Shown: positions 61,900-64,000 of the stretch, one piece after another
Numbering within the stretch: position 1 is the first letter of the stretch
Layout: every line of letters starts with the position of its first letter
Assembly (NCBI GenBank): GCA_964006375.1
Contig: OZ023265.1
Location: 161,398,118 to 161,462,117, forward strand
Length of the DNA stretch: 64,000 nt
DNA from: Tillus elongatus
Taxonomy: Eukaryota > Arthropoda > Insecta > Coleoptera > Cleridae
Direction: 5' to 3'
Position numbers and translations under genes: made by a program
The notes under the pieces: model-generated
What the model was told of the DNA's origin: nothing
Seen by the model: the letters and a program-made list of their open reading frames with translations, nothing else
Databases searched by the model: none

Positions 61900-63355
61900 A
61901 CTTATCAGTGCTCATCACAGGTTCCAATTTTCACTCAAAAATTTCTTGTTAACACCGCAATTTACGGAAACATAAGTGATTAAGGGTGCTGGGCGGGGTA
62001 GAAGGAAATGTGAACAGAAAATGCTAAGAAAACAGCTTCATCGGACCTCGGAAAGCTGCTTTTTTTCAGGTTTTGAAGCCATACCCCCTTACACCCTGTC
62101 TACCCCGCACAACACCCCGAGGGGAAGAAACCCCCTCCCGTTTGTCCCCAGTGAAACACTAGTGGAAAAAAACTCACCTGGAAGAGTAAAAATAATCCCA
62201 AATGTATATTACTAAATCAACCCTTTATAGGATTAAAAGACTCACTATCACAGTAGCTTAAACTAACCCAGGTTCGTCTAGGGAAATACCCTAGCCTCCT
62301 CTGAAAGTTCTACAGCCCCTTTTAGCTCCCTATTCTCGAACCCGAATTATCTCGTGAAACCATCCACTCAAAATTCTAATTACTCCGAAACTATTCAAAC
62401 CCTAATTATACCGTACCCGGCGACCCGTTTTTCTCTTGTTGGTGCCGCAAGTGACTTTCCTGTCCGAAGGTCACACAGCCAAAGTTGCAGTACTTACAAA
62501 AATATGTGAACTAAACACGCCTATGATAAAACAATTCCTATTATTCATCGCGTGAGCGAATAATGTTCATTGTGACGGAATTTTTGTTAAATTTGCAGTT
62601 TGTTTGTACCAGTAAAGGTGACCCTCTATATCGCCATTGTTAACGGGGTGTTTTCCGAAAACTCCTGAACTGGCATTCTTTCAACACGGTTGAATAAACT
62701 GCAACTCGAGCTGCATATGTTCTTCTGTCCACTAAGGTGTTTTAGGTACATCAAGGCTGACCCCGGTTCAATTACCGACTGGCAGGCGCCAGCCCAGAAA
62801 ATTTGACACTTAATCAAATGGTTTTGTATTTCCTGCAACTCTGTTTCAGTTTTTATTTTAAAAAAGTTATAAAATATAACGGCATTATTTAATTATTTCA
62901 CAATATTCATAATTATATTCTTATTTAGCGATGGCTAAATTATACGGGGTGTCCCATAATTCCAATGGGGTTATTGTAACCTACAGATTTACTCTTCCAA
63001 ATGTAATAATAAGATCACAAGATTAATTAAATAGATCACAATGAAATAAAATAGGAATGTCTAAGCAAGTACCTTGCGTACAAAAGAAACAAAATACAAT
63101 ACAAGCATTAACAGCGCTACCAATGTGTTTTGGTTTCATCAGAGCATAAATTGAATTGAATTTTTATATCCATTCTTAATTAATTGACTAAATTACAAGA
63201 TGGAATTTTTTATGATAGACTTGTTTTGATTCTAATAGTTAGACATTGCAAAAAGCCTTAAAATAGGTATTTAGCATTCTTCAATTCCGAATGCAGTTAG
63301 TTTGATTTTTGAGACAGATGTAAGTATGTTTATAAATTCATAATCGGTTTTTCAG
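61900..63355. other. Intron sequence, unassigned
   Basis: A 79-codon ORF at 61.98-62.22 kb and a 70-codon minus ORF at 62.63-62.84 kb have no recognisable motif. A mariner-type MITE end (TACGGGGTGTCCCATAATTCC) lies at 62.943 kb. No exon found before the acceptor at 63355. Confidence 0.4.
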
Positions 63356-63690
63356 CTTTATCGTCCCGCATCATCGATCGCATATTCAGCGGGTGCGTGA
63401 CCCGGGGCGGACCACGTCGTCGTCCTCGTTTGCAACAACAGACATCTACAGGTGAAGCAGGGCCTGGCGTTCCGGAAGAAGTGGAAGAAGAAGAGAAAAT
63501 GTCGTACACTGAGTTTGTGTGGTTCTTGCTAAGTGAAGAGGATAAACAACATCCAACTGCCATAGAATATTGGTTCAGATGCATGGACCTCGACGGAGAC
63601 GGATATCTCTCCATGTATGAGTTGGAGTACTTCTATGATGAACAGATGCACCGCATGGAAGCCATAGGCATTGAAACTCTGCCCTTCCAA
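63356..63690 (+). CDS. PPP2R3A: PP2A regulatory subunit B'' (PPP2R3-type), exon 5: second EF-hand
   Basis: Exon of 335 bp starting after TTTTTCAG and ending CTTCCAA|GTAAGTAC in phase 0. It completes the family segment HNDHALSSRIIDRIFSG and continues through MSYTEFVWFLLSEEDK and YWFRCMDLDGDG. A canonical second EF-hand loop lies at 63586-63621 (D-L-D-G-D-G-Y-L-S-M-Y-E, all calcium ligands present). It ends at IETLPFQ, where vertebrate PPP2R3A continues with DCLCQ. An insertion of about 30 residues lies between VTRG and KMSYTEF: a basic Arg/Gln part (GGPRRRPRLQQQ) followed by a strongly acidic part (EEVEEEE). The human linker there is much shorter. The C-terminal exons lie beyond the window. 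Confidence 0.95.
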
Positions 63691-64000
63691 GTAAGTACAC
63701 TATTGAATAAACTTTTATTGTATCACTTCCAGTAACTGTATCCAGTTAATACATATCCCAACCAGTACGACTTTCACTTATCGATTCCCAAATCTGTGGA
63801 AATTAGCATGAATTTGTCCTATCCTTAAATGTGGTGCTACGTCATTTGATAGCAAATGATTGCCTTATAGCTTTGCTCTGCATTTTTAAAATATTTTCGT
63901 GACGGTTCTTTACAACATCATTTGCAGTTCAGTTAAAACACTATATTATCCCAACAGATGCGCCGAGTTCGACTCAGATTTTTGTAGTTGGGGCCTGTCA
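63691..64000. other. Start of the next PPP2R3 intron
   Basis: Follows the GTAAGT donor. No further exon is visible within the window. Confidence 0.7.

Overview
The window is AT-rich, intron-bearing eukaryotic DNA, most likely from an arthropod and probably an insect with a repeat-swollen genome. The evidence is spliced coding exons with consensus GT/AG junctions, invertebrate-type retrotransposons, Tc1/mariner and pogo relics, tRNA-derived SINEs and about 15 long (TA)n arrays. Nothing prokaryotic is present: no operons, no CRISPR, no bacterial IS.

The only recognisable host gene is on the + strand: the regulatory subunit B'' (PR72/PR130, PPP2R3A/B type) of protein phosphatase 2A. Five exons are visible (17936-18187, 18388-18912, 51831-52180, 58756-59180, 63356-63690). 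Their phases match exactly, giving 629 codons without a stop. The first visible exon begins at a splice acceptor and the last ends at a donor, so the gene continues both ways. Nearly all of the window is therefore probably intron. The intron between the second and third visible exons is about 32.9 kb.

The introns are filled with mobile DNA. (a) Six copies, mostly 5'-truncated, of one Jockey/BS-like non-LTR retrotransposon family lie at 4.9, 8.6, 31.5, 37.0, 42.1 and 52.3 kb (the last antisense). (b) Fragments of RNase H-bearing and R1-like non-LTR elements lie at 0-0.4, 20-21, 21.3-21.8 and 56.3-58.3 kb. (c) Three Penelope-like elements with GIY-YIG remnants lie at 13.1, 25.2 and 43.7 kb. (d) A mariner element with long terminal inverted repeats sits inside a (TA)n array at 26.6-28.9 kb; a second mariner fragment is at 4.0 kb and a pogo-type relic at 7 kb. 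(e) Foldback or palindromic elements lie at 1.8-3.9 and 9.6-10.4 kb. (f) A tRNA-derived SINE family has four copies. (g) Two fragments of 28S rDNA lie at 44.9 and 48.3-48.7 kb.

The most distinctive feature is a modular repeat family whose copies carry a simple repeat in one fixed slot: (TA)n, TA followed by TATG, TACA-CA-TA, GT/GC, or GACM (the complement of GTCY). The slot lies between a left core containing a short hairpin and a conserved right core. The layout resembles Helentron-associated DINE-1-like elements. It explains many of the (TA)n arrays and their association with a second, TIR-bearing MITE family (termini TCTGGACGCAGCAAGTGCG). Head-to-tail junctions recur. One MITE copy ends 52 bp before a coding exon. 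No complete, intact mobile-element ORF set was found; most copies carry stops or frameshifts.
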